From Lethocerus indicus (Eukaryota > Arthropoda > Insecta > Hemiptera > Belostomatidae): a DNA stretch of 64,000 nt. Shown in pieces: positions 1-30,691 of the stretch (position 1 is the stretch's first letter; each line of letters begins with the position of its first letter). Under the pieces are notes generated by a model. The model saw only the letters and a program-made list of their open reading frames with translations, was not told the DNA's origin and searched no databases. Made by a program: the position numbers and the translations under genes. Location of the stretch: assembly GCA_019843655.1 (NCBI GenBank), contig JACDQD010000102.1:9309501-9373500 (forward strand). Reading direction: 5' to 3'.

Positions 1-2092
1 TGCTCCCCATTTCCATTTTTCCAGAAATCCTTCAGTAATCGAGGCCGATGGGGGAACTAAGGAAAACATCACGTCCGATAAGGAGTCTGGCGTCAACCCG
101 GATAACAATCTGGTCAAATTTCCCCACAACTGTTATTCGAGAAGAGTTCATATTTTTTCCGTTCTGAGTTTCCGGTAGTAACGGACGGTGGCACACGCTA
201 TACACGTTTTCATAAACGAAAAACCATCCGTTCGGTGTATCGCGATCAGAGAAAGTTTGTAGATCACTAAGGGGAGATACGTACGTATTTAAGGGGCGCA
301 CAGGGCGCTTGGGGGGGTACCGTCCGCGTTTAACACTTGAGAAAGTAAGGCGCCTGTTTTGTTATCACTTTTCTGTTAAGACACATACAACTTTCTTGTC
401 CGGAACTTGGTATTTTACGTTTATTCGATTAGCGCTCTTCAAATTACTGTATATTACTTACTCTCCTCAATTCTTTTAATGACTAGTGGATTTTATTGGA
501 TAGATTAATAAATAGTACTGCATGGTTTACGTTAAATGTAAGATCGTATACCTTCAGTAGAAATTAGGGTAGAGCACTGTAAAGCATTTCTTGTAACATA
601 ATAATTTATGACATAAAACTTAATGGAAAACCCCATGCAACTAGTGTATTACTACAAATGTCTACAAAGGCAACATACTATGCCACAGTAATATCAATGA
701 ACATCTCATAATTAAAAAAAATAACGGCAATAAAACTACGTTGCTTAGTTAACACCTGATGATATTTCTTCCCTGTTTAGACTGCTAAAACAAAAATGCT
801 ATAAAAATTATGATCAGAAGAGATCAAGGGGATTAAATCAAATTCGTTACCTCGGAAATTGGCCATAATAAGTGTATTATAATTATTATTAACGTGTGGT
901 TGTGTGACTAGGCGCGGCGCGAAACCTGAAAACGTACATTTACGAATCAAAAACAGATGGTTTTCTTATGATTCGCAATATGAATGGGAGTCAAACAAAT
1001 CCAATTTCAATTTTTGTGTACATTAATGGCAGTATTAAATATAACAAAAATAATATATTTAGAAGAAATGAAGTGTTCCAAATAACCACTTAGTTGAGGC
1101 AAAAATTGGACCCGTTCCCGCGCTTATATCAGGAAACTTTTCTTACTTGAAATTCTACCTGAAAGTATTTTTAGAGCAGCCTAGGCAGTTCCCGAGGCCG
1201 ACTTCCCGAGGGATAATTTCTGTAGCGGAGGAAAGAAAATCGACTGGTTCTTGAAGAATCGAATTTTAGTTAATGTTAATGGTCAATGATTATTTCAATC
1301 GTAATCAGCTAATAACGATATCAAGAGAACGATCTCTAATTTTTGAAAACAATGATACTATTAGGCCAGAAGTATACTGGCGCCACATATGAAATAGAAT
1401 TTCGCTTTCAAATTCACTCAAAGAAATTTAACGAATACGCCCATATTTCATATTATAGAATTATAGAAGAAACATGTATAACCGTGCCGTAGACCAGACG
1501 AGTAAATGACAAAGTAAAATGTGTTTTTTTAATAGATTAAGGTGCGTTTACCAAAAATTGCACAAACACTGAGGCGAGCATTTATCTTAATCAAATATCA
1601 CGCTCTGCGCCAATTGCTAATCCCATTTTTTCTTTCATTCCTCCAGCTTTTGGGGTCCTCGGTTAGGAGAATGAGGAGTAAAACGGACGCAGCCAAAACC
1701 CGAGTAAATTGCGCAAGCGGGGAAATGGGGAAAGTGGGGCTCTGTACACAACACAAAGAAGAACAAAGGACATTGTACAACTCTTGGGGCGCGTGTTAGC
1801 CATCACATCCTTAACCTAACTGTATTGGTAATACCCAAGGAGGCAGGAAACGACAGAAAACACAACAAAATATTTCAGCACCCAGGAAACCCCTTCGGCA
1901 AGAAGTTTCAAAATTATTCTAATTAATACTGTTTCTGAACAATCTTCACACTATGCGCCGATAAAACTCATGACATCCACTTTCCTTGCATAATGAAAAA
2001 ATGTACACATTTGCACATTGATACAAGCTCGCAAAACACTTACACTGATAATGAAATATTACAAATCTTTATGAAAACGATGTTTCAAGACG
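1..2092. other. CpG-normal sequence, no gene recognised
   Basis: Frequent CpG and higher GC than the following block, without an exon recognisable on either strand. The longest frames (89 and 85 codons) look random. Probably intron of the minus-strand gene, downstream of the PH exons. Confidence 0.6.
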
Positions 2093-2097
2093 TTTTG

Positions 2098-2116
2098 GTG
2101 TGTGTGTGTGTGTGTT

Positions 2117-2163
<47 letters not shown>
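2098..2163. repeat. (GT)n microsatellite
   Basis: About 66 bp of TG repeats broken once by TTCAAG near 2116. It coincides with the lower boundary of the CpG-poor domain. Confidence 0.98.
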
Positions 2164-2164
<1 letters not shown>

Positions 2165-5100
2165 TTAAAATGTGTGTCTTCCATGGAAATTTTTGTGTAT
2201 TCCAAAATAAAAGTCTCAAAGCTCAATTCCTAACAAAGTAAAGGGAATTTGAAAGCATTTAAAAATATTGTCTCTATCAATACATTATCAATAATCAATG
2301 TTTTTTCATAGATGGTGATTACAGCAGAGAAGATGATACTTTATTTCTTTACTTGTATAAAGTAGTTAAAATAATAATAACCTAACACTATATTCCAACA
2401 AGAATTTTAATGACTTCATTTTACTAATTTCATATTTCATAATAAAAATTCTGTAGATAAACAGCAAACTTCCTTTCTGTTCCCCACTCTTTATGCAATG
2501 CATCCTAATTATTAAGCAATAATTTCTATATCTCTGTTCAGATATGTCACATAGAAACAGGAAAGAGAGTATGCATTTTGCAGTTGTGTAATTAATGGAA
2601 TTTACTACATTAGATAATTATTCAACAGTTGTAATATATTATCAGTATTTCATTTATAAATGGGGAAGAAAATACCTACTACATAAAACATAAAATAATG
2701 GAACATGTTAAAGGACATAAAAATGTCATAAAAAGATAATGGAACTATCTGTTAATTTCAGTTCATATATAATACAAGGTTACATATACCAAAGAATTAT
2801 TTCCATAGTTTGCATTACATATTCTTGCCAATTTTACAAACAATTATTTTTCCAGTTAAGACACAGTATTCAAATATACTGTATTGTGAATACATGTATA
2901 TTTAGAATGGAATGTGTCCTTATTAATTTATTAAATAATAATCAGTTCATTATCTTTGAATGATCAGTCAAACAAAAATTAATCTAGTTTTTCTTTAATT
3001 CGTCAGTAGGGACTTCGGAAATTTCATAAAATCATGCTAAAGAAAAATTTATTTAGTGACAGTTCATTGAAAAGTGTACCAGGTTTGACTCAATTCTCTT
3101 CACAAAACATTTTGTAACTCTAATTGGAAACATTTTAGAGGAGAAACCTACTGAGTTTTCTCTTGCATGCAACAACTTTTGGGTTGAAAGACTCTAGAGT
3201 GCTAACAACACTGCACTAAGACCATTATTTATTGGTTTCACTGTCCTAAATATTATTCAACAAATTCCAACAAATAATATTATGAAGAAAATTGTTACTA
3301 TTGTATGAACATTGCAATTAAAATATACCTTTATTTTCAGACTAATTTCATAGTCTTTTACTTCTTTTAATTAACACACTAGTCAGGAACATCAATTAAA
3401 ACTGGAAACTATTTTTTCATCATACTATCTATCTAAAATTCTTCATTAAAAGACATAAGATAACATCTGAAATCTCCCTGAAAAATAGTAATTATGTCCT
3501 GCACAATTTGTTACTTTCCCGGAAAATACACCTCTCTTAAAAGATAAGCGCAAGAACAAAAATAGTCCATTCTTTCAACAAAACATATGGACCACAATAT
3601 GTGCTTACTACAGTCTTAATGAACGATTAAAAAATTAATGGATGGCTCAATATTATCCATTTTTAGATATAAGTTATTAGGATAAGAATAAAACAAATAA
3701 GAAATGAAATTAAGATCACAAAATATAGCACTTAATAAAAATAAACATCAAGCATCAAATAATTAATCAAATGCCTTTAGGACCAAACTATTATAAAATC
3801 CTGAAATGTGTGCAGGGACACAACATAACACTTACAGGAAAAACAAAATAAAATCTAGTTAAACAGTTAAATAATTCTATAATATTTGGAATGTAACGCA
3901 AAACATTGAAGAAATGGGTTTACATTTCTAAAAAAGAATTCACTTCTTCATCTAAACTAATTCATAATTAAATAATTTCTTTAATTCACAAAACAATAAT
4001 TTTATCAATTCTGATTCTGAAATATATGCTGAAACAGCTAAATGTTAGTTTACTTCATGTACTACTTTACATAGTATCTTTAGATATACCTCCACTTTTA
4101 TTACCTGTTCAATTAAAAATTTAAGAACCTTATTTCACAATATTATATGCTGAAGTATATTTGAGCATCTTTTACCTCAGTAGGATGATACTTTTCCCAA
4201 GTGTCATGATCAAAATGGCTACTGTATTTTGATGAGTACACTTAAGTGTTCACTTTCCCTTATGACCTGAATGTTTACACAGTGTAACATCCTTCATTCC
4301 CTCCCCCCTTTCCATTATTCAACACATAATGTGAACAATTAACAAGAATGAAGAGGTATAATCTACTAGATTAAGAATAGTATAGTAAACACTATCAGAC
4401 AGTTATTCATTTCAGTATTATGCAAAATTCAAATATGCATCATATTTTAATATAATAATTAAAAAATGTATAAATTAAAAGTAATCTAACATATAAGCCA
4501 GCAGCATTCCCATTATAAATTATGCATTTCACTCATAATGATTTTTCTATATAAATCTAAGTGGCAAATGAATGTTTAATCAGCCTCTACTTCCTAAGAA
4601 ATCAATAAAAGCAGTGGCAAAGGTAATTCAAGCAAAGGGAATGGGAGTTTAGTCATATTGGTTTATAAAATCATAAACAGGAATAGAATCATAATGTTCC
4701 TGAATTACCACCTTGTAATTTGATGTTCCGTATTCTGAAATAAGAAAGTTCAGAAACAAACAGGATTCAAACATTGATTCTCATAAATTAAAACTGGACA
4801 GTAAATGAGTTTCTATTAGATCAAAATTCTTGCAGGTGTGATGTTAATTTCAAAAACAGGAGACCAGAACCAGATAAAAACCACCATAAAAATACCACTT
4901 TTATTAAAAGAATAAAATATTTTCTTTGTATGATTTAAGATTGAAAGGTGGAATTTACATTGACAAAGAATAAATAAAAATCTGTCATAAATTATATAAA
5001 TATAATTAAAAAAGATACAACAAAACATCACTAATTTAGAGCAAACAATTAAGGTGGTAAGAAACCCCTTTCTGAAGTTGTACCTATCAATATTTTTGAT

Positions 5101-6085
5101 CCTATAAATTATGAGATGACTTAATTAAAGCTATGCTTTTTGTGACAGTAAAAGAAATAATGAAATGTTGAGTCTTAACCTGTGCATCACCTGATCATAA
5201 TCAAACAAAAACAGTCAGAAGGTATTCAAGAATTACCAAATATTTAACATTAGTGTCAACATTTTCCAAGAACGGTTTGTAAATTCTATTTTATTTTATT
5301 TGCATTTATTATATTTATAAATTTTATTTTATTAATTACTATCATTCAAAGTGTATGGTACAATCTGAATGAATACTTGTTGATATTAGATCTTTTTGAA
5401 ACATCATGACAAATCAATTCTAAAATACTGATGTCACTAAAAAAATCTTTGTTTAAAAATTACAACTGACATAATGATCTACATTCATCAAATAAACGAA
5501 AGTGGAAATATGCATCCTAGTTTAAATAGTCAGTGCTAAATTTGTGATGTTTTATCATATGATAACTAAAAAGAAAAGGAAAGAAATACAAACTAATAAC
5601 AATGTTTTCTGAATTATAAGAACTAATATAAAAGAAAAATTCATCAAAATCCTTATGAGAAAAAAATGAAAAATAACCTTTTTTCTTAAACGTTTACTGA
5701 ATCCACCAAAAAAATTCTCACAACTTGCTCCCATTCTTGGTTTGCCCTCAACTTTTGTCCCCAACTGTGGTAAGCTTCTGAATTGGTGGTTCTTCAAACA
5801 GAAAAATAAATAACAAAAATATAAAAAATTTAATACAATCTACTAGCCTTGGGAAATTAACTACTTAGAGATGCTTGTGCATTAAAACTTCAATTATTCC
5901 TACCAGACTGAATTTATTTTGTATTCATGTAGAATATATACCTGCATAATTCTGGTTCCTGAATGTTAAACTGTTAAATATCTACAATGGGTTAAGGGGG
6001 GACCGGGGGAGAGAGGAAATTAGCTTTGAATTAATAAGCTTAAAAAGCAACTACATAATATTTAGAATTATTACTATTCACTTAC
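2164..6085. other. CpG-poor, very AT-rich intron start
   Basis: Directly downstream of the last recognised exon on the minus strand. No segment resembling the rest of a PH domain (basic strand, FQAED-type strand, Trp helix) was seen. A possible terminal exon at 5555-5791 is discussed as a finding. Confidence 0.6.
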
Positions 6086-22880
<16,795 letters not shown>

Positions 22881-23459
22881 CTGAAAACGAAATTAATAAA
22901 ATATTATTAAATAATAAAGTCAAGGAATCTATAACAAAAGCCAAATAACAGAGCAAATCAAACATCGATATTTTATAAATGGAGAAAGTTGTAACGGTCT
23001 AGAAGGGGAATGGTAATGTCTCCGGAGTGCCGTTAAACACGCAATACAGGAGAGCGTTGCGGGTTAATCGCTTCATCGAACAACGGCGCACAAACACTAT
23101 CCAACTTTTAATAACGCCAGCAGAAACGATGAAAAATAAATCTCCACGGGGAATCTATGTAAGCATGATCTATTTAGATGACCCACTTACAATTTACCAA
23201 TAATGGTAATATAGTATCATACAGTATCAATTCAGGAGTACAGGGGAAATATTTAAAAGAATCGTAATAAGCAAATAAATATGTTACTGCTAAAGTAAGC
23301 CGAAAATGTAAGTGATGGTAACAATTTTAAATATCTTTATTTTGGGTGGGAGAGAGATAATAATCCGTAAATGGCGGAACTGCATAATTATACTGAGAAA
23401 TTAAAAAATGCATTGTATATTTATTGAAATTTAAAGAAATTTTAATGTAACTCAACGAC

Positions 23460-23526
23460 ATACTACTATACTATGCTATACTATACTATGCTATATACTA
23501 TATTATATATATTATACTACACTACT
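23460..23526. repeat. Degenerate CTATA-type tandem repeat
   Basis: Repeated CTATACTATG and CTATA units with decay over about 65 bp. Confidence 0.8.
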
Positions 23527-25048
23527 ATAGCAACAATTGGGTTCGTCTGTTCGTGAATGAAAGCGTATTCAGCCCAATATTATTTGCCGAGATATCTTTA
23601 ACCACTTTACAGGCGGATAATTAGCTTGAAGCACATTAATCAATCGGATGAAACGTTTTCAGATTTCCAAATTTGTGTACAACCTATTTCTGATTACCGA
23701 TAATTTTATAAGGAATGGACGAATAAATATTAGTGATAAATTGTAAACACCAGACACACCTGTGAATGAGAATAATGGACGCGAAAGTCAATGTCGTTTT
23801 CACTTTCGTTACCGACTTAAGAGAAGGTCATTGTTCCACCGTTGAACCTCATTTTTTGTCCGATTTCACACGCGCTTCTTTCCTAATAATTAGGCCAATT
23901 GTATGAGACCCTAGAATGGCTCTCGTAACTACTACAATTCCCACACAACCTTGACGCGTAATTTCACTTTTACTATTGGTTTCTTTCTTTCCGTTCGTCA
24001 CGGCCCGCGTTTTCCTACTGCAAATTATCAAATTTCATACGCTCAATTTTGCTTACGAGGTAAATAAGCGGCCGATGACTAATAGCCCTCGACGGCCTCG
24101 AGAGTTCATTTCCTAAAGGAGACGTATTATTATTATTATTATAAAGAGAATACTTATAAAAAAGAGGAGACGGAAAAAACCTTATATCTTGACCCTTTAA
24201 TATCGGGAACCCCGTGAGGCTAACAGCCGCCCGTAGTTGGAAACTCGCCAACAATGAAAAATGCCGAACGTTTATTATCTCTAAGTTCGGGCTTTAATCA
24301 ATGAACGCCCGGGGATGCCCTTTTAGCTCGTTCGATCAGGAGGTGTCGGAATATGGAATGGAAGTAACATTTTGCGTACATTACAATGTTAAAATACTTG
24401 AGAAAGTCAATTTACAGTAACACAAGTAATACAAGAATAGTGTTGAGGAAAAGTATCCCCCCTCGAATAATGGTTCTTGCTAGCGATTTAAAGAATTAAA
24501 AAAGATTTTAATGAATTAAAAAAGATTAAATTTTATTGATAACAATGATAGCGAGACACATAAAATTACTAGGTAACGGACATGTTAAGGTGAAATCAGT
24601 AATCGAATACCATTTGCGATGGCGTGAGGCCGTAGAACCGATCATAAAAAATAGAATGTACATAAAATCACAGAGGTGATACTAATAATAAAAGTTATAT
24701 CCACAAAGCACTATCCACAAAGACCGCACGCATCTTCCGATCTTAACTTCCAAGTCGTAGGCATTCATAAATTTTAGATCTCCGGTTTTCCTATTTTAGT
24801 TCATATATTAGAAGTTTATTTCTTCATTTTCCGGGAAACAATTCATCCAGAACTACATATAGGATTGAAGCGTAAATAACATTCGCGGGCGTAATCGCCT
24901 CACGATTAATAAAAATATGAATATAGAAAATATGAAATGAAGGAACCAACATGTTTCATTTATATCCCGAAGAATATCAACGGACATTCGTGCTATCACT
25001 TATAGGCGCCAAATATCTATCCCGAAACAGCGACCGGAGCTATAATAT

Positions 25049-25063
25049 GGGGGGGGGGGGGGG
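25049..25063 (+). repeat. Poly-G run of about 15
   Basis: An uninterrupted G run between TATAAT and TTTTATG. A C-homopolymer on the sense strand of the gene. The exact length is prone to sequencing error. Confidence 0.9.
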
Positions 25064-28000
25064 TTTTATGAAAAACAAAAATAAGCGGGCACGAATGGCA
25101 GGGAAAGGTTAAAACTGGCTCTCTTGTTAATGGCGACAAATAACCCGACGCCAGCTTGTGGGGGAAGGGAGGTCACCAAAAATTTCGCGCACTCTAAATC
25201 CGGCAGATGGTCGACATCTTCCCGACGGTTTTTTTGCTCGACGCCGGCTATCAGCTCGGCTGCCGTCTTTTTTCCACATTATCGGTGAAGAGTGGACAGC
25301 CTTAGCAGTCCTCTTGCCGAATTCCTTAACGGGAGAGAATTTCGACTGTTCCGAGCCCCCCAGAAAAGGCGGCGACCTCCCCAAAACCCCATCCCTTTTT
25401 TTACTCCCCGCCCCGTTTTTACGCATTTCAAAAACAAGAGCGTTTTCAATCCTTCGCGTCAGTTCCATATATTTATCCGCTGCCTTATAGTTGAGTGGGC
25501 AATGTTTTAACTATTGGCGACACTGAATCAGCCTCCGTGATTCACGTAGATATTCATTTTTAGTAACCGCGCGTCGCAAAAGGTTTTGCAATTATGTTGT
25601 CATCGAGAGACGTCGATATTACGTTAAACCAATAACTCTTGATCCATAATGATTATTAGTAATTGTGAAATCAACATTTTTACAATGTCTCAGCACAAGT
25701 ACAATTTTTTGTCTCCCCTTGGTCGTTGTCAGTGCTCCCCAGGTGCTTTATCGGCATCCGACATTCGGCATGAAGTTATACAGAGGTCGAATTAGTGCGT
25801 TCCGCAGTTAAAGAAGATCCACATTTGATTAATTCAAATTAGCAAAAACCAACAAAAACATTTTCTGCCCTGCAACCACGAAACGAGTCCTGCATAAGCT
25901 ACTACGTTATTAACATCTGACCTATGCCGGACCATTACCCCATGACAGGCGAATCCACATCGCTCTTTATTCCCAATCTCAATCTCCTCTCATTCCTTGT
26001 CCGTACCGACAGGACGCTTCATCCATATCTATGAACAATGCGACATTACTAGCGGAATGCTAATCAGAAGAACCATAACTGGTCTAGCTTAAATTTAACA
26101 TTCCAAAAGAGGCAGAAATTCGGACGTGATAATAATCTGAATCCTAGGCGATCTCTATACAATTAATTTAATTAAACTAATATTACCCTTAAATAATATA
26201 TATTGCCTGCTATATTTTAAATCGTATTATTATATAGTACCTCTAACTTTGGAAGCAAAATCCAAAGAGATTGAACTGAAACCATAACATCGTGCGCGAC
26301 CGGGAAATATATGCGTTACGTTCACACAGACTAGGAAGGGCCACCCAACAGAGATAGACTTCGTCACCGAACGGCCGCTTATTTTCCACGAGGGGATGGG
26401 AACTCATTCGAAAGCAAAATTCGTGCCGAGCAATTGCTCTCAGAAATTAGTTCCTCTAGAATTCTGTAGCCCCTTAGGGCTATTCGGCAAGGTGGGGTGG
26501 GGAGTTTAATTACAATTGTTAGTCAATCAGCTGATCACGGCGCCTTCCACGAACAAATTAGCGTCACGCACTCTGGCGGTTAGGGTTACGCTGTGCGTGC
26601 ATTGACCAGGGCGCGTTTCCGTTTTGTGGCCAGACAGGGGTGGAAAGTAGGATTTTGTATAGATAAGAGCCGATAATATCTTTTTATATTGGGGCGCCGC
26701 CGTGTCCCACTCCGACATATTTAATATCACGACCTGTTCAATATTCAAACGTCCGCAGTAAAAGCTACCCTCCGCTACACTATTTACCGATCAATATGCA
26801 CAATATACTATAACACATAATTAAAAGTTGTGTTAGTTTAAAGAAAGGTTTTAGGTCTAATGTTCATTTGCGTAGTAGGATGTATATTTAATTGATGAAT
26901 TACGGGAGACATTCTCGAGAGTTTGGCATATACGCAAAATATACAATTTATGCTCTAGCGACTCTGGCTTCTAACCATCAAAACCACTGTCTCAGTCATA
27001 GTGTGAGGTACTAAAGCATGACAGTAGGAGGCGATCACGCATCCTGTTACTCCACATTGCACGTGAGTAAGATTGATATAATGGTGCCGATGGGATCCTT
27101 CATGAGCATCCCTGGTCATCGGTCATCGGTGTAGTGCCAAAGAAGAGAAAGGAGGAAACCAAACGAGCGATGATACTACCCACTAATAGATGGGGTAATG
27201 CTCTCCGCAATCGTGGAGCATTCACGACATACTGATTAGGGGTCCTAGGACTGGGACCATCATTTATGATCATTTTATTCCTACATAACTTATTTTACAG
27301 GGACAGAAAATTTATCAAAGGCACACGAGTGCCTTGTTTGTACGCAAAATTTACCCATAAATCAGTATACCGCTTGGTTTTGGTAAAGCCTTAGATCCTC
27401 CAAGCCTTTCGCATATCTTCTACTGAGGTGAATGCTTAGCAAAACGTATCTTCGATTCACACGTTAGAAAAGTGCACCCGAGCGCTTGCGCGAATAGCAT
27501 AGACTTCAACTTATGTTCTAATTTTGTAGTAGAGTTTGCTACTATTTGTAACACCTCCCACAGAATAATGCCCGTCTTGCTACAAATATGATGCCCAAAC
27601 CATAATTAATAATACTGATACTTTAATAAACCTATTCTATAATTGTATACGGTAAAGACACCGTAATGAAAGAAATCTTACGAATATTTTAATTTTGTGG
27701 AACTTATATCACCCTATTCCTGAGCTAACTTGTACCATAATATGTTTTCGATAATCATTTGTAGAGCAGACAGTTCTAACCCCCTCCCCTCATTTATTTT
27801 ATATTTATATTTTAATGTTACATATGAAAAACGTATGTAAACTTTCTTTAATCTCATCTTCAAATAGGACTTTTGAATTAAAAGTCACTATATCCCCTCC
27901 GTCCCCGTTGCCTCTATCCCTTGAGGGGAAGCGATTAATATCCAAGAGCGAAGCCACAGTCGGGTTGCTGATTAGACGATCAGTCTACCATAAATACAAA

Positions 28001-30648
28001 CGAACGTTCACGTCAGACTAAGGTCTTCAACATTTTATTCTTATAAGTCGAGTGACCATGCACGGAAGTATAATTTTCGTGAATAAATAGATAATTTCAA
28101 GAAGAAATGTAAGAAAAAATACATGTACCATGTATTAATTTGTTTCTACGAATCCAAATCTCCTTTCATAATATTAAGTTTAGATCGTGTAGTCTGTTAA
28201 ATTTTGCACAATTTTTGAAAGTTATTGAATATGATACCGGGTGATATTATTTGTAGAATTGTGAAAACATGAAAATATTTTTTCGTTTACAAAAAAAAGG
28301 TCTAGCGCGGTAAGTGATATTCAATGAAATAATACTATTGTTTTTATTTTTGGAAGAGGTTGAATAAATAGCGGGTTCTTCAACCTCATCATTCGCAATA
28401 CAAGACACAATCAAACTGCACACAAGAAACGTTATAATCTCAGCAAATAAATCATAATTCTTATAATTTGTTTTCCTATTAAGTAAAATACAGAGTACCA
28501 ACATCATGTGTTTCTGGAACGAATAAAAATGGTTGTACACCAGTAAGGAGGTGACAGGGACAGGTATTGCGGCATGGCGCATGTATTCAAAAAACATCTG
28601 CAGAGATAATACATCGATATATCTGGTTTCAAAGTTTGTAATCGATAAACAATCCGTCACGCGTTTGTAACATAATGCACAGGATAGGCACGTAGAAGCT
28701 GGAATAGGAAAAGAGGTGGTATTTCTTACTAGGAGTGGAATGAATGCCTGTTGTATATACAACTGTAAGTTGTGGCGTTGGGTCTGTAGAGCCCGGTATC
28801 TATTTTAAGTCTATAAGCCTTGTCTAGTGGCACATTAAGGGAACATCATCCTCCCATCCACGCCTTCTTTACACATATCGAATTTATTAAGAAAATACGA
28901 AGACCTACTGAACAGAAACGGGAAAGTCGAAACCTGATTTTTTTCCTAATTACGCTTATTAGTAATAATACTTGAAATAGTATTATGGGAATATACATCT
29001 AATGTAATGAAAAATTAATTTTTAAATAATCAATCGCGAATTAGATTCTAAGAGTCAGTTAGAAATATAAATGCATACCTGGCGTCTTCGTCGAGGCGGC
29101 GTTTAGTAATGCAAAACCTCACACACTGACTCACTGCAAAGTACTTGCACACCACCGGTTATGACGTAGGGCAGGACAATTCAGTTTCAACAGTAATTCT
29201 CAATCGGAAAGCGACTTAAAATATTTTATATAAACTTATGAGATAACTATTTCACACAGGCAGTTTTGCAGTGTATCGGAACAAAATCATAAGAGAAATT
29301 GGTAAATTGCTTCTTCGGACAACTTGAAAACGGAAGAAAATGTTCATCAGTTCAGAGCCGAGGCCCGGAGTTCACTCAGCCCCTGTCGATAACTCTACCC
29401 CAGGTAACACAAACGGTACTGCCCACATTTCTACATCACACGACATGCTACCGCACTTCGCTCACACATTTTTTCGATAAGCATTTTGTAGACAAAAATA
29501 AAGGGACGTAGAAAGTGGATGGGGGAGTGAACGGAGAATATATTACGAGGTAAAGAAATTCGTGTGCACTTACCCGCAAGGATCGCACACACTGCGTGGG
29601 CCCAAGTAAACGTGCCACGAGGGTGAGAGAAGGAGGAGGGGAGGGAGCGAATTAAAACAAGAGGAAGAGGTAAACCAGGAGAAGAGAGACAAGATAGAGA
29701 GAGCGAAGACAAGAATAGCTGAGTGAAGAGGTAAAGAAAAAATTGACTACATCCACAAATGTCGATTCAAAATGTGTAACACACTTTAATATTGGTAAGG
29801 TACAAAGAGTAAGAGAACAGAATTACGTACAAAAAGGGGACTTCCATGTTTATCTGAAATTAATTAATCAATTATTTGCAGTACGCTCTTGCATGATGTA
29901 GGAAATATCCCACAACGCACCGTAACATATTAAAAATTAGTTATGATTGTATTTAGTGCTGTTCGTTGCAAATTCATTGCAAATAACAATACTAAGACTG
30001 ATTATTATATCCTTTAGCTTACATTCAGGGAAGTGAATGTATACATTTTAAAACTATTCACAACTAGTTTTAATTTTGTGAATAAATAAAACACTGTTCA
30101 GCGTCAAAAGGTTTATAAATAGGCTGGATAACCTCTAAGGGCGGGTTGACTCCGGACTACCACGGCTCACAATCGATCCATTACGATATCAAACCGTGAC
30201 GACCTTATTCCTATGCACACGAAAGTGAACCTGAGCCAGTCCCCGATTATGATTTGACCTTTATTAAGCACGCTGTCGTTTCGCCCTCCCCCCTCACTCT
30301 ACTCTGTCTTCCAGTTATATTTATACATAGACATAGGCGCAAAAAAGTGGGCCACCTAAATTCTAACACTTGCCCAAAACTTATTTATTCTACCTCAAAT
30401 ATCATACTGCAGAAAAGAAATGCGAATGAAAAGCACCGCGATTACTGCTCTTCAGTTAACGCGATTTATTTCATCACGACAAAAGGATGGGCTGTATCAG
30501 ATAATGATAATAGTAACATTTATTGGACAACTATCCATACAAATATAAATCTGACACAATACATAAATAATGACATAATTTTGGTAATAATTCTAGTTAA
30601 AATGCGTGTTCATTTAAATAATTGATCACTGAGGTGTATTGTATGAAT

Positions 30649-30650
<2 letters not shown>

Positions 30651-30687
<37 letters not shown>
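30651..30687. repeat. (AT)n microsatellite
   Basis: Perfect AT run of about 37 bp. Confidence 0.97.

Positions 30688-30691
<4 letters not shown>

Noticed and set aside
28247..28762. 171-codon minus-strand frame, the longest in the window
   Set aside because: Begins with ATG but has no recognised domain, signal peptide or splice support; composition follows the AT-rich background.
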